Notes: a model not told the origin generated them from the letters alone. Counted from the stretch's first letter, positions 43,616-52,741 are shown. The stretch is 64,000 bases of DNA from JBBRDU01 sp038230335 (GCA_038230335.1 JBBRNL010000001.1:310001-374000), one strand, 5' to 3'. Translations and numbers: made by a program.

Positions 43616-44497
43616 ATGGCAAATCTGATCGACGGCTGCGCCATCGCTGAGAATGTCTACGTCCAGCTTCGCCACGACATGAGTGGGCTTAAATCGCAAG
43701 GGGTTACCCCGGGTCTGGCGGTCGTCTTGGTGGGTGATAACTCCGCCTCCCGCGCCTATGTCCGTTCCAAGGACAAGGTGAGCCGCGCGCTGGGCTTGCA
43801 CTCGGTGAAACTGGAACTTCCCGCGACCACGACGCAGCAGGACCTTTTGCAGAAGGTCGAGGAATTGAACCGCGATCCGGCCGTGCATGGCATTCTGGTG
43901 CAATCGCCGCCGCCCAAACAGATTGACGAAGCGGCCATCGTCCGGGCGCTCGATCCGCGCAAAGACGTCGACGGGTTTCATCCCGTCAACGTGGCCAAGT
44001 TGGCCATGGGCGATCGCACGGGATTTGTTCCGTGCACGCCTCTTGGAGTGCAGCGGCTGTTGCTCGACAGTAAAGTCGAAATCGCCGGTGCCCATATCGT
44101 GGTGCTCGGCCGCAGTATGATCGTGGGCAAGCCGGTGGCGCTTCTGCTCATGCAAAAGGGCACTGGCGGAGATGCGACGGTGACCGTGGTGCATTCGCGC
44201 AGCAAAGACCTGTCAGCGATCACGCGCTCGGCCGACATCCTGATCGCGGCCATCGGACAGGCTGGCTTTGTCAAAGCGGAGCACGTGCGCGACGGCGCGG
44301 TTGTGATCGATGTGGGGATTAACCGGGTGGAAGATGCGAGCAGCGAGCGCGGCTATCGCTTGGTAGGCGATGTTGATTTCGAGCAGGTGGCGGCGAAAGC
44401 TGGCGCCATCACGCCGGTCCCGGGCGGCGTCGGGCCCATGACGATCGCGATGTTGATGTCGAATACGTTGAAGGCTTGTCGAGAATCGATGAAGTAG
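43616..44497 (+). CDS. folD: methylenetetrahydrofolate dehydrogenase/cyclohydrolase FolD
   Basis: 293 aa bifunctional enzyme making 10-formyl-THF from 5,10-methylene-THF for purines and formyl-Met-tRNA. Seen: SRAYVRSKDKVSRALG (catalytic YxxxK), LVQSPPPKQID, VDGFHPVNVAKLAMG, VVLGRSMIVGKPVALLL and PVPGGVGPMTIAML. Follows the DUF374 gene by 18 bp. Confidence 0.96.
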   Translation: MANLIDGCAIAENVYVQLRHDMSGLKSQGVTPGLAVVLVGDNSASRAYVRSKDKVSRALGLHSVKLELPATTTQQDLLQKVEELNRDPAVHGILVQSPPPKQIDEAAIVRALDPRKDVDGFHPVNVAKLAMGDRTGFVPCTPLGVQRLLLDSKVEIAGAHIVVLGRSMIVGKPVALLLMQKGTGGDATVTVVHSRSKDLSAITRSADILIAAIGQAGFVKAEHVRDGAVVIDVGINRVEDASSERGYRLVGDVDFEQVAAKAGAITPVPGGVGPMTIAMLMSNTLKACRESMK

Positions 44498-44545
44498 GAG
44501 CAGTGATGGTGGAACGCGATCTCCGGGCGCGTTGCTAAGAATCAA

Positions 44546-44609
44546 AGCGCCGTGGGGCGCTCAAGTGTGAGCGGCTTTGCCGCTCGAAATTTAACATCGC
44601 GCTCGGAGA
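44546..44609. repeat. hairpins plus TTTAACATCGC repeat, copy 2
   Basis: Contains AGCGCC-GTGG-GGCGCT (44546-44561), GAGCGGC-TTT-GCCGCTC (44569-44585), and the 20-base sequence beginning TTTAACATCGC (44590-44609) identical to that at 7860-7879. In the convergent gap between folD and the FAD reductase, the hairpins may end transcription, though no T run follows. Confidence 0.7.
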
Positions 44610-44630
44610 TCGCGTACAACGTTTTTGGAT

Positions 44631-45719
44631 TTAGTGACGCGCTGTCTGATTGACGATCTTGGCGGTGAGCAGTCGGAGAATGGATGGTTGCACGCGCGCA
44701 GCATGCACGACAGCCGAGGCAATCCGCGGCGATAACACGGCGGCTCGGGCCAACCGATTGATCCATAGTCGCCCGCGATACATGGCGGCATGCGCCTCTC
44801 TGAATTCGCGCAAGGCGGAGGCGTCCTTCGGATTCTGAATCAATCTGATGATCGCTCCTGCGGCCAATTCACCGGAGCGCAGTGCGTAGTAAATTCCTTC
44901 GCCCGTGAACGGTTCGACCACCCGCGCGGCGTCACCGATGAAGAGCAAATTGCCGTGCGCTGGGTTCATGGGCGCGCGGGTCAGGGGTGTGATGGTGCGC
45001 CAGGGGTGAGAACTCGGAACATTAAAACGGTGGGTCGCCCAATTCCTCAGAGCATCGATATCAACCGGCCGGGCGACCAGGCAGACGTTGAGCTGGTCTT
45101 CTCCAACCGGGGCTTGTCCGGAGTATCCTTCCTTCACAAATTGCAGCACCACACGATTTCCAAAATCCGGGGGCAAGGGAAGATGTGTTTGCAGCGCGAC
45201 CCGTTCCCGCTGCGGACGTGGCAGTAGATTGCAAAGCCGCGCCACGGTGGAGTTGCGGCCGTCTGCACCAATCACCGCGCGCGCCGTGAGGGTTTGCCCG
45301 GCCGTTGTCAGATTCCAAGTGCCGGACTTATTTTTATTTAACGCAGTCACGATCGCGGAATGGCAAACCTCGGCTCCCAATGCGCGCGCTCTCTTTAGTA
45401 AAAGCTGATCGAGAAAACTTCGCTTCACCGCAATCTCGGCGTCGTCCCCCGTCGGTAGTTCCACCGTGACCGTTCGTCCGCCGATCGCGATAAATTCCAC
45501 GCGGTCGAGTCTACCGTGGGGAATGCTTCGCACTTGCTCAGCCACACCGAGTCGTCGCAGGACGTCCCAGCAGGCTGGATTTAAACAGTCGCCGCACACT
45601 TTTTCCCGGGGAAAAATCTCGCGCTCGAGGACGACGACGCGCAGACCGGCTCGGGCACAGACGGAGGCGCAGGATGCTCCGGCCGGTCCTCCGCCGACAA
45701 TCGCGACGTCAAAGGTCAT
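44631..45719 (-). CDS. FAD-dependent oxidoreductase (geranylgeranyl reductase-like)
   Basis: 362 aa flavoprotein of the p-hydroxybenzoate hydroxylase fold. Seen: DVAIVGGGPAGASCASVCARAG (FAD Rossmann), the CGDCLNP segment typical of the geranylgeranyl reductase subgroup, GADGRNSTVARL and FIGDAARVVEPFTGEGIYYAL. It probably reduces prenyl double bonds of lipids or quinones; no neighbour identifies the substrate. Confidence 0.85.
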   Translation of the reverse strand: MTFDVAIVGGGPAGASCASVCARAGLRVVVLEREIFPREKVCGDCLNPACWDVLRRLGVAEQVRSIPHGRLDRVEFIAIGGRTVTVELPTGDDAEIAVKRSFLDQLLLKRARALGAEVCHSAIVTALNKNKSGTWNLTTAGQTLTARAVIGADGRNSTVARLCNLLPRPQRERVALQTHLPLPPDFGNRVVLQFVKEGYSGQAPVGEDQLNVCLVARPVDIDALRNWATHRFNVPSSHPWRTITPLTRAPMNPAHGNLLFIGDAARVVEPFTGEGIYYALRSGELAAGAIIRLIQNPKDASALREFREAHAAMYRGRLWINRLARAAVLSPRIASAVVHAARVQPSILRLLTAKIVNQTARH

Positions 45720-45792
45720 GTCCGATCTTGAACGCAGGAGAACACATTTTCCACTTGTGGGTCTCGGGTTAGACTAAAGGGCAGGCGCATCC

Positions 45793-47370
45793 ATGGCTTC
45801 CGTCACTAAAGACAAACCAGATTTAAGCAAGAAGGTGCACGAGGTGCCGCATAAGCCGGGCGTGTATCTCATGCGCGATCGCTTTAATCGCGTCATCTAC
45901 GTGGGGAAAGCGCGGGATCTGCGCAAGCGTGTTTCATCCTATTTCATGCCGTCAAAAATGGCCGTGGCCGATCTCAAAACCCGCGCCATGCTCGAGAGTG
46001 TATGGGATTTTGAGACCCACACCGTTCGAAGCGAAGCCGAATCGTTACTGCTCGAAGGTAAGCTGATCAAGGAATACCGGCCTCGCTATAATATTTCATT
46101 TCGGGACGATAAACGCTTCCTCCTGGTCAAAGTGGATATGGCCGAGGAATGGCCGCGCTTTCGGCTGGCTCGTTTTAAGAAAGAAGATAATGCCCGCTAC
46201 TTCGGCCCCTACGCGCAGGCTGGCGCCCTTCGCCAGACCTTGAATTTTATGCGCAAGAAGTTCGGCGTTCTCACGTTCGGTCGCGGTTCGCCGACGGTGC
46301 GGGAACTGAAATCTTCGACCTATCAGGTGCCCGTGCGTCTGAGCGAAATCTCGGCTCCGCAATATCGTGAACGCGTGGGCGAAGCGGTTGATTTTTTGGA
46401 GGGACATTCGCGGGAAATGATTACCGCATTGGAAGACGAGATGCGGAAAGCGGCGGGCAAGATGGAATTCGAGAAGGCAGCCGAATTGCGCAACATGGTG
46501 GCGGATCTGCGCAGCACGACCAAGCCGACGCGTCGCTTCACGCGCGGTTCATTGCCCAGCTCAATCGACCCCCTGGCTGACGTGCTCGCTCTGGCCGAAG
46601 CCTTGCAACTGACGCGACCGCCCGCCGTGATGGAGTGCTTTGATATCTCGAATATTTCAACGACACACGTAGTCGCTTCGATGGTCTGTTTTCGTGACGG
46701 TGTTCCGGATAAGGATTCGTACCGCCGCTACCGGGTCCGCACAGTCGTCGGACAAGATGACTTCGCCAGCATGGCGGAAGTGGTGCGAAGACGATATGCG
46801 CGTGTGCTTCTGGAAGCACGGGAAGTTCATCCGGACACGGCTGAGTTTTCGCAGGAGAACCCGGTGGAAGCACTTGCGCGGGAAGCGGCTGGTGCCGCAG
46901 ATGACAAGGAGGGCGGCACTCCGTTCGTGGCCGTCCGGTTGCCTGACCTGATCATTGTCGACGGAGGCAAAGGCCAGCTCTCGTCGGCCTGCCGCGAATT
47001 GCAACGCCTTGGGCTGCACGATCTGCCCATTCTGGGCCTGGCCAAGGAACACGAGGAGATTTATCGCCCTGGCCGCGCCCTGCCGTTGCAGTTATCGCCA
47101 GATTCGGGAGCGTTGCGCCTCTTACAACGGATTCGGGATGAAGCGCATCGTTTCGCTAACGCCTATCACCAACTGCTCATGAAAAAGCGGATCGGTGAAA
47201 GTATTCTGGACGATTGCCCGGGCGTGAGTCAGAACCGGAAGAGTCTGTTGCTGCGCCAATTCGGGTCGGTTAATCGCCTGCGCAAAGCGAGCGTCGAGCA
47301 GATTGCGGAAACCGAGGGGATCGGACGAAAGCTTGCCGAAGACGTCCATCGTTTTTTACAACGGCATTGA
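45793..47370 (+). CDS. uvrC: excinuclease ABC subunit C
   Basis: Nucleotide-excision repair endonuclease making both incisions; 525 aa, shorter than the usual about 600. N-terminal GIY-YIG domain (PGVYLMRDRFNRVIYVGKARDLRKRVSSYF, split), a central UVR helical motif (KMEFEKAAELRNMVADL), RNase H-like C-half (MECFDISNIS, LIIVDGGKGQL, RDEAHRFANAYH) and terminal helix-hairpin-helix pair. Odd: the segment between the two (about 157-193), which in most UvrC proteins holds four cluster cysteines, has none. Confidence 0.95.
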   Translation: MASVTKDKPDLSKKVHEVPHKPGVYLMRDRFNRVIYVGKARDLRKRVSSYFMPSKMAVADLKTRAMLESVWDFETHTVRSEAESLLLEGKLIKEYRPRYNISFRDDKRFLLVKVDMAEEWPRFRLARFKKEDNARYFGPYAQAGALRQTLNFMRKKFGVLTFGRGSPTVRELKSSTYQVPVRLSEISAPQYRERVGEAVDFLEGHSREMITALEDEMRKAAGKMEFEKAAELRNMVADLRSTTKPTRRFTRGSLPSSIDPLADVLALAEALQLTRPPAVMECFDISNISTTHVVASMVCFRDGVPDKDSYRRYRVRTVVGQDDFASMAEVVRRRYARVLLEAREVHPDTAEFSQENPVEALAREAAGAADDKEGGTPFVAVRLPDLIIVDGGKGQLSSACRELQRLGLHDLPILGLAKEHEEIYRPGRALPLQLSPDSGALRLLQRIRDEAHRFANAYHQLLMKKRIGESILDDCPGVSQNRKSLLLRQFGSVNRLRKASVEQIAETEGIGRKLAEDVHRFLQRH

Positions 47371-47413
47371 GTTGTTCGAAGAATTCGCCGACTTAGTCCG
47401 CCTGACCGTGCAG

Positions 47414-49324
47414 ATGATTTTCAGGAACGTTCTTAGAAAGATTGCCTTGGGCGTGCTCATCGCGCTTTTCCCCTGCCCGGGGCACGCGCAGACGCCTTCC
47501 GCCACGCCGTCGCCGAGCGCGAGTCCTCCGGCGGACGAAGAGAACATCGTGCCGACGTTCGAGACGCAGAAGCTGGCCCGGACATATATCCTCGATATCC
47601 CGGCGCCGCGCGGACAGATTACGGATCGGACGGGTGCGCCTCTCGCGCAGAACAAGCTCAGTTATAACCTGGCTATCAGCTTTCCGACGCCTCTCGACTT
47701 TTCCGATCCGCAAGCGACCGCCTTTGCCCGCGAAAAAATCGGCCGGATGGAAAAACTGCTCGATCGGGAAATCAAAATTTCAAACGAGCTGATTCTTCGT
47801 CACTATCACAACCGCGGAATTCTGCCGCTGGAGATCGCACAAAACTTAACGTCAAAGGAATACGACGAAGTGAAGGAGAAGATGCCGGCCGGGGTGACGG
47901 TCCGCCCCATCTACGTACGGACCTACCCCAACGGGAAGGTGGGAGGGCAAATTGTCGGATATACCGGCCGGACTGGCCGGAACCTGGATGGGATGATCGA
48001 CAATCACGAGACGCTCTGGCCGGAAACAGAGGGTAGAGAAGGGCTCGAGCAAACCTTCAATGAGATGCTCAAGGGCAAGCACGGCGAGTACAAGCTCACT
48101 TTCGACAAGGATGGGCGCAAGACCTCGGAAAAGCTCGTGACCCCACCGGTGCCCGGCTACAGCGTTGTCACTACGCTCGATCTGCGCTTGCAGGAACTGG
48201 CGGAGAAAGCCCTCGAGAGCAAAGCGAAACGGGGAGCCATCGTCATCCTCGACCCGAACAACGGGGATATTTTAGCCATGGCATCGTGCCCGAGTTACAA
48301 CCCGAACGTGTTTATTCCCTCGATTTCGGCGGAGAAATTCAAAGCCTTGCAGGACGACCCCGACATTCCGCTTTTGCCCAGAGCGTTTCGCTCGTCGTAT
48401 CCTCCGGGCTCGACCTTCAAGGTGGCGGTCGGGATCGCGGCTCTCGAGAGCGGAGCGGTTCGGCCTAACGACGAGTTTGAATGCGCGCGTTCCATCGAGA
48501 TTGGTAACCTGACCTTTCACAACTGGAAGAAGACGGACCGCGGCCCGTTGAATTTCGTGCAGGCCCTGACCGAGTCCTGCGATACCTGGTTCTACCAGGT
48601 CGGGATTAAGACGGGTTCCGACGCCATTATCGATTGGGCGCTCAAGCTGGGATTCGGAGCGAAATGCGGCATCCCCTTGCGGGGAGAAGTGGAGGGGCGC
48701 ATCCCTAACGACCAGTATATGAAAGCAACGCACGGCCGAAAGTTACTGAACGGTGACGTGGCCAACCTTTCCATCGGACAGGGAGACACGCAGGTAACGC
48801 CGCTCCAAATGGCGCAGGCCATGGCCATCGTGGCCAACGGCGGGACGTTTTTTCAGACGCGTCTCGTTCATCAGGTGCAAACGTTCGACAACGAAATTGT
48901 CAGCGCCTATCAGGTGCGGGCCAAGCGAACTCTCGACTTCTCACCGGAGACGATGGATCAATTGCGCACCGGTTTGGTCGACGCGGTAAGCGGCGGCGCC
49001 GGCACCGCGCACTCGGCTAATCTCGATAATGTCGAGGTCGCTGGCAAAACCGGTACAGCCCAGTGGGGCCCGAAAACGAAAGAAAGAACGGCCGCGTGGT
49101 TTGCCGGATTCCTGCCGGCCAATCAACCCCAATACGCGTTCGCTTCCCTTTACGAAGGGGATGTCGGCAGTAAAGAACACGGCGGCACGACGGCGGCGCC
49201 GATGATCGGAGAGATTTTCAGACAGGTCTACAAAGGTTCGCAAAGCAAAGATCGTCCAAGGCGCGGGCCGACCGAGCAAAACACACGGCGAGCCGAGCCC
49301 GTCGAAGACGATCAATCAGATTAA
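47414..49324 (+). CDS. mrdA: penicillin-binding protein 2 (PBP2, MrdA-like)
   Basis: Cell-elongation transpeptidase, 636 aa. N-terminal hydrophobic segment (IALGVLIALFPCPGHAQ), a Pro/Ser/Ala-rich stretch, pedestal domain (APRGQITDRTGAPLAQN, VRTYPNGKVGGQIVGYTG), and transpeptidase domain with SxxK at STFK (333-336), ESCDTWFYQVG and AGKTGTAQW. The hydrophobic segment ends like a cleavable signal peptide, unlike the uncut anchor expected. Start at ATG 47414, 44 bp after uvrC; upstream frame overlaps uvrC. Confidence 0.93.
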   Translation: MIFRNVLRKIALGVLIALFPCPGHAQTPSATPSPSASPPADEENIVPTFETQKLARTYILDIPAPRGQITDRTGAPLAQNKLSYNLAISFPTPLDFSDPQATAFAREKIGRMEKLLDREIKISNELILRHYHNRGILPLEIAQNLTSKEYDEVKEKMPAGVTVRPIYVRTYPNGKVGGQIVGYTGRTGRNLDGMIDNHETLWPETEGREGLEQTFNEMLKGKHGEYKLTFDKDGRKTSEKLVTPPVPGYSVVTTLDLRLQELAEKALESKAKRGAIVILDPNNGDILAMASCPSYNPNVFIPSISAEKFKALQDDPDIPLLPRAFRSSYPPGSTFKVAVGIAALESGAVRPNDEFECARSIEIGNLTFHNWKKTDRGPLNFVQALTESCDTWFYQVGIKTGSDAIIDWALKLGFGAKCGIPLRGEVEGRIPNDQYMKATHGRKLLNGDVANLSIGQGDTQVTPLQMAQAMAIVANGGTFFQTRLVHQVQTFDNEIVSAYQVRAKRTLDFSPETMDQLRTGLVDAVSGGAGTAHSANLDNVEVAGKTGTAQWGPKTKERTAAWFAGFLPANQPQYAFASLYEGDVGSKEHGGTTAAPMIGEIFRQVYKGSQSKDRPRRGPTEQNTRRAEPVEDDQSD

Positions 49325-49410
49325 CGTCAGGTAGGGACATCTCTCTGCGACGGCCGCGGCGATGCCGCTGGCTTGATTTCGTGTGGACGTCTGACGCGCC
49401 CTTTCGCGTT

Positions 49411-49537
49411 GTCATGCTGGGCCCGCGGAAGACGGCGAAGGATCGCGCCGACAGCGCGAGCGTCATTCAAAGGACGCGAGCGTGACGCCCAGCGTGAATG
49501 GGAGATCCCTCCTCGTCTGCGCGAGTCAGGATGACAA
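49411..49537. repeat. GTCATCC...GGATCTC repeats, head to head
   Basis: The 258-bp gap between PBP2 and the aldo/keto reductase gene contains one repeat at 49411-49468 and an inverted one at 49501-49537, together able to form a long cruciform. Before them, 49327-49339 carries CAGGTAGGGACAT, also present at 25800-25812. No gene seen. Confidence 0.75.
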
Positions 49538-49582
49538 CCCGTAAGACGCGGGTGGAGGTGGAACGCGATGGCTCGAGCAGAA

Positions 49583-50623
49583 TCAGTGAGCGGCCGTCTC
49601 GGCGGGCAATTCCATTGTGCCTTTATATTTTGGCTCTTCCGGTTCGACTCCGAAATTATCCGCAAAAAGCTCTTCGATTCTACCGAAATCGTCTGGGGTT
49701 AAAGTGGGGCATTCCGGCGCCGCCGCAAATTCCACGAGCTGCTCCTCGTTATAGATGTTCGGCAAAGTCGAAGCGACACGCTCGTCCGCGAGCAGCCATT
49801 GCAACGCGGCTTGGCCCAGCGTTCGTTCGGAATTTTCGAGAAACCGAAGTGTATCGATTTTCTTCACACCGTTGAGCAGCCAGCTGCGCGGCCGGTGATT
49901 GCGATGGTCATTCGGCGGGAAGATCGTGTCCACGGTGTATTTACCCTCCAGCATTCCGGACGAATGCGTCACTCGGATAAGAAACATGGTGTCCTTGCCG
50001 GCTTCGGTCGCCGCCTCCTGCATGGCGCGGCCGGGATGCTGCTCCAGAAGATTGTAGATGTGTTGCACACTGGTGATGTCGCGTTGGCGAATGCAGTTGA
50101 TGCCTTCGTAAAGCCATCCGATGGCGGGACCCAGCGCGATGCCGAAGTAGCGAATCTTGCCGCTGCTTTTCAACTTCTCCAGCGCCGTCCAAACCGCATC
50201 GTCGGAAATCTGCTCCATCCGAATGTTATGCAACTGCAAAAGATCAATCCGATCGGTCTTGAGACGCTTCAGGGCGGCGTCGGTTGCGCGCACAATAGCG
50301 TCCGGCGAAAAATCTTGAGGAATCTCGCGTTGCCCGCGACCGCGCGTCTCGCCATGCGTAACGAAGTCGTAACCGACCTTGGTCGCGATCACAATTTCAT
50401 CGCGCTGATTGGGGAAGGCTTTGGCGATCAGTTCTTCGCTTAAGCCATTGCCGTAGGTATCGGCCGCATCGAACAGGTTCACTCCGAGATCGAGCGCCTT
50501 GTGCATGAGGGCGATGGCTTCGCCTTCCGTGAAGTTCCCCCACCAACCGGTCGAGACGGTCCAGAGACCGAACCCGACCTGGCTGACTCTGAGATCGGTA
50601 TTCTTATAAGTTCGAAACCGCAT
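49583..50623 (-). CDS. aldo/keto reductase
   Basis: 346 aa NADPH-dependent reductase with the TIM-barrel AKR fold. Seen: VSQVGFGLWTVSTGWWGN, NLFDAADTYGNGLSEELIAKAF (catalytic Asp and Tyr), IVIATKVGYDF (Lys), DLLQLHN (His) and GIALGPAIGWLYEGI. AKR12/YghZ-type members are similar; substrate unknown. It stands alone on the minus strand. Confidence 0.9.
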   Translation of the reverse strand: MRFRTYKNTDLRVSQVGFGLWTVSTGWWGNFTEGEAIALMHKALDLGVNLFDAADTYGNGLSEELIAKAFPNQRDEIVIATKVGYDFVTHGETRGRGQREIPQDFSPDAIVRATDAALKRLKTDRIDLLQLHNIRMEQISDDAVWTALEKLKSSGKIRYFGIALGPAIGWLYEGINCIRQRDITSVQHIYNLLEQHPGRAMQEAATEAGKDTMFLIRVTHSSGMLEGKYTVDTIFPPNDHRNHRPRSWLLNGVKKIDTLRFLENSERTLGQAALQWLLADERVASTLPNIYNEEQLVEFAAAPECPTLTPDDFGRIEELFADNFGVEPEEPKYKGTMELPAETAAH

Positions 50624-50717
50624 GGCAGATAAATTAGACGGTCATCGCGAAGGTTCAATGCCGGGCCATCTCAATTTGGGCGTTGGACGATGAGCGTTGA
50701 GCGTTGGACGTTGCCTG

Positions 50718-51557
50718 GTGATTCCACGCGAGGCTACCGCACTCCTCATTATCGGCCATGGCTCGACCGTTAATCCGGATTCGAGCACTCCCACGCTGGC
50801 GCATGCCTCGGAAATTCGACGCCGGCAATTGTTTGGCCGAGTCCACTGCGCCTTCTGGAAAGAAGAGCCCAGCCTGCGCGACGCGCGTTTTCTGTTCGAC
50901 GCGGAGGAAATAAGGGAGGTCTACGTCGTGCCAAACTTTATCAGCGAAGGCTATTTTACGAAGACGGTCATTCCGAGGGAATTGGAGCTACAAGGCGATG
51001 TCACGTTGCGCGCTGACGGGCAAATCTGGAAGTACTGTGAACCGGTCGGAAGCAATCCGGCGGTCACGGAGATATTGTTGCGCCGGGCACGCGCGGTCGC
51101 TCCGGGGGTGCGGGCGGCCGACACCAGTTTGCTCGTCGTCGCGCACGGGACGGATCTGAATGAGAACAGTGCCGCGGCGGCCAAGCGTGAAGCGGAAGCG
51201 ATTCGGAAAAGAGGAGAGTATGCGGCGGTGCTCAACACTTACATGGAAGAGGCCCCGTTCGTCGCCGATTGGAAAAAACTAACGACCACCGCAAACGTGG
51301 TGGTGATTCCCTTCTTCATTTCCGATGGTTTGCACAGCTACGAAGACATCCCGGTACTCCTGGGCATCGCACAAGAAGGCGCGACGCAGTCGGCTACGGG
51401 CGACGCCGGGGAAGTTTTCCGTCGTAACCCCTATCAGGTGGATGGACGATCGCTTTTTTACGCTGCTCCTATTGGCACGGATGCGGCCTTGGCTGACCTG
51501 ATTCTCCAGCAGGTAGCCCGTTTCGATGCAGCGAATAAGTTGCAAACTGCGTCATAA
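50718..51557 (+). CDS. CbiX/SirB family chelatase
   Basis: 279 aa with two CbiX-like halves, each opening with a metal-binding His: ALLIIGHGSTVNPDS and SLLVVAHGTDLNENSA. Family members insert cobalt, nickel or iron into sirohydrochlorin for cobalamin, F430 or siroheme. The GTG at 50718 is preferred; a TTG at 50697 lies in GAGCGTTGGAC-type repeat sequence. A DR2241-like gene two genes on matches the second part of Deinococcus DR2241, in which both are one protein. Which metal is handled is not evident. Confidence 0.82.
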   Translation: MIPREATALLIIGHGSTVNPDSSTPTLAHASEIRRRQLFGRVHCAFWKEEPSLRDARFLFDAEEIREVYVVPNFISEGYFTKTVIPRELELQGDVTLRADGQIWKYCEPVGSNPAVTEILLRRARAVAPGVRAADTSLLVVAHGTDLNENSAAAAKREAEAIRKRGEYAAVLNTYMEEAPFVADWKKLTTTANVVVIPFFISDGLHSYEDIPVLLGIAQEGATQSATGDAGEVFRRNPYQVDGRSLFYAAPIGTDAALADLILQQVARFDAANKLQTAS

Positions 51558-51587
51558 GCGCTTCCGTCGAACCTACCAACTGATGAG

Positions 51588-52046
51588 ATGAAGCCTGAGA
51601 CACTCACAAAACTTCAGGACCTCGGCGCGTTCGTTCTGGCCAACGGCTGCAATAAGTCCGGCATGAAACAGGTGGCTGAATTAATCCGTGAGGCGCGCGG
51701 CTATCGTTGGGTTGGCATCTATAAAGTGACCAAAAAAGAGTTCGTCGCCCTCTCCTGGACAGGGGACGAACCGGTGGCCTATCCGCGCTTTCCGCTCTGC
51801 CAGGGTCTCTGCGGCGCCGTTCTCGAATCACGCAAACCGATCGTGCTCGGCGACGTGCGCAAGGATCCGCGATGTTTGCCTGCGTTCCACACGACGCGGT
51901 CGGAAATCATCGTCCCCATGATTAACGAGGAAAAGGAAGTGGTCGGGATGCTGGACGCGGAGAGCGACAAACTGGATGCTTTCACCGCTGAAGATCGTGG
52001 GTTTCTGGAACGCGCGGGTTCACTCATCGCACACTGCCTGTCGTAG
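51588..52046 (+). CDS. GAF domain protein (fRMsr-like)
   Basis: 152 aa, single GAF domain, resembling free methionine-R-sulfoxide reductase. Seen: YRWVGIYKVTKKEFVALSW, CQGLCGAVLESRKPIVLGDVR, the Cys of DPRCLPAFHTTRSEIIVPM, and VVGMLDAESDKLDAFTAED. The three Cys positions (CQGLC and DPRC) fit fRMsr approximately, so activity is plausible but not shown. Lies between the CbiX and DR2241-like genes. Confidence 0.8.
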   Translation: MKPETLTKLQDLGAFVLANGCNKSGMKQVAELIREARGYRWVGIYKVTKKEFVALSWTGDEPVAYPRFPLCQGLCGAVLESRKPIVLGDVRKDPRCLPAFHTTRSEIIVPMINEEKEVVGMLDAESDKLDAFTAEDRGFLERAGSLIAHCLS

Positions 52047-52057
52047 AGGACGGCACG

Positions 52058-52741
52058 ATGCCAGATGCGATGGAGCGCGCGCTGATGAGCGCGCTGACCG
52101 GCGGATCGTGCGACGTCGGACAAATCAGAATCTCAGGCGGGGGCACCCGGTATTCGATGTGTCACCGGGAGGATGTGAACCGTCGTGATCTGCATTTCCA
52201 CGACAAGGCGGAGGACGCGAGCGCGATCGCGCGCTTCGATGATGCCGGGAAATATCGTGCCCTGAAGACAGCCCCGAATTTATCGCACGGTTGGCAATTG
52301 GATTTGGCCACGCTCGACGATGTGCGACATGCTCTCGATTACTTTTACCCGGGGCGGCTGGCGGCCTTCGCTGCCTCGGTCAGCCAACGACTTGAAACGA
52401 CGCCGTTGCGCGAAACGCTGGCCCGCCAAACTGGCATGTATCGCGTGGCGGCAAAGGTATCGGACGGCCAGATTGAGCGAGTGGTGGAGAAGGTCTGTCG
52501 ATCCGCGGACGGCTGTCTACGGACGATTCTATGGAAGCGAGACGCCTCGGGCGAGAAACCATCAAGCAAATTGCCGCCCGAAAAGTTTGATCCGCAACAT
52601 GGCCAGGCAACTGCATCGAGCCTCGCTGCCTTCCCGGCTGCGGCTGCTCGTGTTCCGTTGCTTTGCCAGGAAGCCTGTACGCTCCTGGTCGGCGAATGCC
52701 GGAAAGCGGTTCAGTCCGCCGGGGGCGTTTCTCCGCTGTAG
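52058..52741 (+). CDS. DR2241-like Fe-S/stabilising domain protein
   Basis: 227 aa. Sequence layout and cysteine spacing (C147, C153, C203, C207, C214) resemble the domains that follow CbiX in Deinococcus DR2241, proposed to hold a 4Fe-4S cluster. Eleven bases follow the GAF gene. Together with CbiX 500 bp earlier it likely forms the chelatase unit as a two-gene version. I assign this from memory of the DR2241 layout, so moderate confidence. Confidence 0.6.
   Translation: MPDAMERALMSALTGGSCDVGQIRISGGGTRYSMCHREDVNRRDLHFHDKAEDASAIARFDDAGKYRALKTAPNLSHGWQLDLATLDDVRHALDYFYPGRLAAFAASVSQRLETTPLRETLARQTGMYRVAAKVSDGQIERVVEKVCRSADGCLRTILWKRDASGEKPSSKLPPEKFDPQHGQATASSLAAFPAAAARVPLLCQEACTLLVGECRKAVQSAGGVSPL

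Noticed and set aside
46261..46373. Two compensating frameshifts hiding UvrC cysteines
   Set aside because: Neither alternative frame over this segment restores the expected cysteine pattern, and one hits a stop.
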